DNA of 64,000 nucleotides, from NCBI GenBank assembly GCA_050011895.1, contig JBEKIF010000010.1:101620-165619 (forward strand), written 5' to 3'. Each line of letters begins with the position of its first letter. The stretch's first letter is position 1. A program made the position numbers and the translations under genes. The stretch is from DATBGO01 sp050011895. GTDB lineage: Bacteria > Actinomycetota > Actinomycetes > Streptosporangiales > Streptosporangiaceae. Shown piece by piece: positions 62,442-64,000 of the stretch. A model generated the notes under the pieces. That model had not been told where the DNA came from. It ran no database searches and worked only from the letters and a program-made list of their open reading frames with translations.

Positions 62442-62670
62442 GTTGTTTTCCACCACGAAGATCACCGGGACATCCCAGATCGCCGCCAGGTTGAGCTCCT
62501 ATGTCGGTCGCGCCGTCGCGCATGAACGAGACCGCCACCTGGTCAGTGCGGCGCAACTGGGCGGCCAGGGCCGTTCCTGCCGCGATCGCGATCCCCCCCG
62601 ACAACACCGTTAGCGCCGAGGATGCCAAGATCAAGGCCGGCGGCATGCATGGAGCCGCCCTCGGCCACGG
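62442..62670 (-). pseudogene. Thiamine-dependent dehydrogenase E1-alpha, inverted middle fragment
   Basis: Read on the minus strand from about 62670: EGGSMHAAGLDLGILGANGV, then after a G7 run that shifts frame, GGIAIAAGTALAAQLRRTDQ and VAVSFMRDGATDIG. After a small deletion follows ELNLAAIWDVPVIFVVENN to 62442. This is the thiamine-diphosphate-binding GDGAxN region (here RDGATD) of E1-alpha, in the opposite orientation to its own N-terminus. Confidence 0.65.
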
Positions 62671-62806
62671 CCCTGTTCGTCGTCGGTGGCGGCGTGCTGG
62701 CGGATCGGGCGGCCTGCTCCCTGGTCATGGACTTCGGTCCACAGGTCGCCGCAGGCATAGGACAACTCGGACCTCGTCGATCGGTCCCCTCACGGTGGCC
62801 GCTGAC

Positions 62807-62842
62807 TTGCTACGAGCGTATCCTTCAGGCTACACTCGTAGC
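62807..62842 (+). promoter_or_regulatory. vapBC promoter and operator
   Basis: TTGCTA (62807), 18 nt, TACACT (62831-62836), then CGTAGC and ATG 62843, so leaderless. An inverted repeat GCTACGAG (62809-62816)/CTCGTAGC (62835-62842) flanks the promoter core and is the likely site for VapB autoregulation. Confidence 0.65.
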
Positions 62843-63097
62843 ATGGCTGCCATCCCGGCACGTGATCTCCGCAACCACACCGCGGAGGTGCTGCGGCGCG
62901 TTGAGGCGGGGGAGGAGATCGAGGTCCTCAGGGACAACCGCCCAGTGGCGAAGATCATCCCGCTGTCGCGGCGGCGGCAGTGGCTGCCCGCAGCCGAGAT
63001 CGGCCATGAGCTCATGCGTCTGGGGCCGGACACTACGGGCCTGGCTGAGGAGTTGCGGGCGACCCTGACCGATACGACGGACGATCTGCCGTGGTGA
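62843..63097 (+). CDS. vapB: Antitoxin of a VapBC-type module (Phd/YefM fold)
   Basis: An 84-residue protein. The N-terminal Phd/YefM DNA-binding fold reads MAAIPARDLRNHTAEVLRRV, then EAGEEIEVLRDNRPVAKIIP. The C-terminal helix (IGHELMRLGPDTTGLAEELR) would wrap the toxin. It is leaderless and overlaps vapC by a few bases, giving 1:1 coupling. Confidence 0.88.
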   Translation: MAAIPARDLRNHTAEVLRRVEAGEEIEVLRDNRPVAKIIPLSRRRQWLPAAEIGHELMRLGPDTTGLAEELRATLTDTTDDLPW

Positions 63098-63486
63098 CAT
63101 CCCAGCGAGCGCTAGCCGACACGTCCGTGTTCGTCGGCTTTGAGGCGGCGCGTTTCGACGCCGGCAGGTTCGCCGAGTATGAGTGGGGCGTTTCCGCGGT
63201 TACGCTGGGGGAACTGCGGCTCGGCGTGCTGCAGGCCAAGGATCCCGAGGCTGCTTCCCGCCGGCTGTCGACGTATCAGCTCGCGCAGCGCTTCGAGGCG
63301 CTCACCGTGGATGAGGCAGTGTCTGAGGCCTGGGCATTGCTGGTGTCCCGGCTCCGCGCGGCTGGCCGCAGGGCGCTGGTGAACGATAGCTGGATCGCGG
63401 CCACCGCGATCGCGCACGGTGTTCCGGTCGTGACGCAGGACTCCGACTACGACGCCATGCCCGATGTCCGGGTCATCAGAGTCTGA
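63091..63486 (+). CDS. vapC: PIN-domain toxin (VapC)
   Basis: A 131-residue RNase. The acidic triad/tetrad is present: Asp in ALADTSVFVGFEA, Glu in VTLGELRLGVL, Asp in LVNDSWIAATAIAHG and Asp in VVTQDSDYDAM. Such toxins cut tRNA or rRNA and are held by the antitoxin. The start is GTG 63091 or 63094. It ends about 105 bp before attR, so it may act as an addiction module that keeps the island. Confidence 0.92.
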   Translation: MVTSQRALADTSVFVGFEAARFDAGRFAEYEWGVSAVTLGELRLGVLQAKDPEAASRRLSTYQLAQRFEALTVDEAVSEAWALLVSRLRAAGRRALVNDSWIAATAIAHGVPVVTQDSDYDAMPDVRVIRV

Positions 63487-63591
63487 TGCAAGCCCTGGCA
63501 GATGCCGTTCGTCTTCGCTTCGGTGCCTTGTGCCGGCGCATGCCGACTGGGCAGGCAAGATGCTGTCATGGGTTGAACGGTGTCTCTTTGT

Positions 63592-63669
63592 CCTCTCAAG
63601 GCGGTAGCGCCGGTTCAAATCCGGTCGGGGCTACTCGTGGAGTAGCAGGTCAGGGACCTGATCGCCGGT
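63592..63669 (+). repeat. attR: displaced tRNA-Glu 3' fragment and terminator arm
   Basis: Matches 53844-53921 with one mismatch. The fragment begins CCTCTCAAGGCGG within the anticodon loop and has no 5' tRNA half in front. The terminator stem continues to about 63690. Confidence 0.93.
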
Positions 63670-63872
63670 TGCGGCGGTCGGGTCCCTGATCATTTATCAC
63701 TGGTTTGCCACTGAGTCTGCCGTCACCGGGCGGCAGCGGGCGCTACGGCGTGAGGCTCATTGGCACCTATGCGGGGTCCGGATCCGGGCTGGCATCAACA
63801 TCAGCGCGGGCAGGAAGCCTCATCGCGCGGCACGCTGGCAGTGTGCGCGGGCGCTTCAGGGCGGGAGGCGGC
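63670..63872. other. Short spacer after the island
   Basis: It holds the end of the duplicated terminator and the upstream region of the next gene. No gene is seen. Confidence 0.5.
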
Positions 63873-64000
63873 ATGACAAGATCGGGGCAAGGGGCCGGGA
63901 GGCCGCCGCTGGCCGTCATCGCGGCGGGCAGCAGCAGGTCGGCGGCGCAGCGGGGGGACTCGGGTTTTGCCGGTAAGGCGGCGCTGGGGCTGGTCGGGCT
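63873..64000 (+). CDS. Unknown protein, 5' end only
   Basis: GGGAGGCGGC precedes ATG 63873. The 42 visible codons read MTRSGQGAGRPPLAVIAAGS and on, with no recognisable motif. It runs off the right edge. Confidence 0.45.
   Translation, partial: MTRSGQGAGRPPLAVIAAGSSRSAAQRGDSGFAGKAALGLVG

Larger units (their letters stand above)
53844..63669. mobile_element. Genomic island at tRNA-Glu, about 9.75 kb between att repeats
   Basis: The element is bounded by the 78-bp tRNA-Glu-derived repeats. Cargo: LuxR regulator, RIR-repeat membrane protein, a broken gene, DUF4242, small membrane protein, ROK regulator, AhpD-like protein, M24 fragment, M20 peptidase, broken E1-alpha and VapBC. No tyrosine or serine recombinase, relaxase or FtsK-like gene is visible, so it is a decayed or trans-mobilised element. 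The GC content varies, with the ROK gene and 57.5-58.1 kb lower than the rest. Insertion downstream of the anticodon loop leaves the tRNA intact at the left end. Confidence 0.85.

Overview
The window comes from a very high-GC actinomycete chromosome. It shows GTG and TTG starts, leaderless genes with TANNNT -10 boxes, GatCAB-based glutaminylation and c-di-GMP GGDEF-EAL proteins. Gene order resembles two Streptomyces core segments: pcrA, icmB-like, sucCD, DUF6350, purNH, folD; and mnmA, metE-like, ligA, rmdB-like, gatCAB, cdgF-like, serA, leuB, then gltX. I know this order from memory and infer a Streptosporangiales or Streptomyces-related organism, without a species call.

Layout. 1-6.7 kb: partial PIG-L deacetylase, two aldehyde dehydrogenases (one lacking its catalytic Asn loop), a saccharopine-dehydrogenase-like protein and an amino-acid permease, probably amine or lysine catabolism. 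6.7-18.4 kb: secreted GH12-like protein, PcrA helicase, alpha/beta hydrolase, B12-binding mutase subunit, a frameshifted effector-binding gene, SucCD, DUF6350 and small membrane proteins. 18.6-28 kb: Amt, PurN, PurH, FolD, EtfBA, cysteine desulfurase, MnmA. 28-30 kb: small accessory patch with a 29-residue ORF, strong hairpins, a KorSA-like GntR regulator and a small membrane protein. 30-53 kb: MetE-like, LigA, two GGDEF-EAL proteins flanking GatCAB and LepB, SerA, LeuB, threonine synthase, a diiron ferritin-like protein, DUF2630, FAH-family hydrolase, GltX, a LolA-like protein with a duplicated domain, and tRNA-Gln and tRNA-Glu.

53.8-63.7 kb is a genomic island inserted at the 3' end of tRNA-Glu(CTC). 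A 78-bp near-perfect direct repeat (45 bp of tRNA 3' half plus the transcription terminator) lies at both ends, about 9.75 kb apart. The island carries a LuxR regulator, a membrane protein with RIR repeats, a DUF4242 protein, a ROK regulator of lower GC, an AhpD-like protein, an M20 peptidase between two broken genes, and a VapBC module next to attR. I see no integrase. Decay is heavy: frameshifts, a truncated M24 peptidase, and a dehydrogenase E1-alpha gene split by an inversion. Native chromosome resumes near 63.7 kb.

Two window-wide patterns stand out. First, at least six genes have short tandem duplications that start in the gene and include its stop codon. Second, many housekeeping genes have a TANNNT box 6-9 nt before the start codon, implying leaderless mRNAs.
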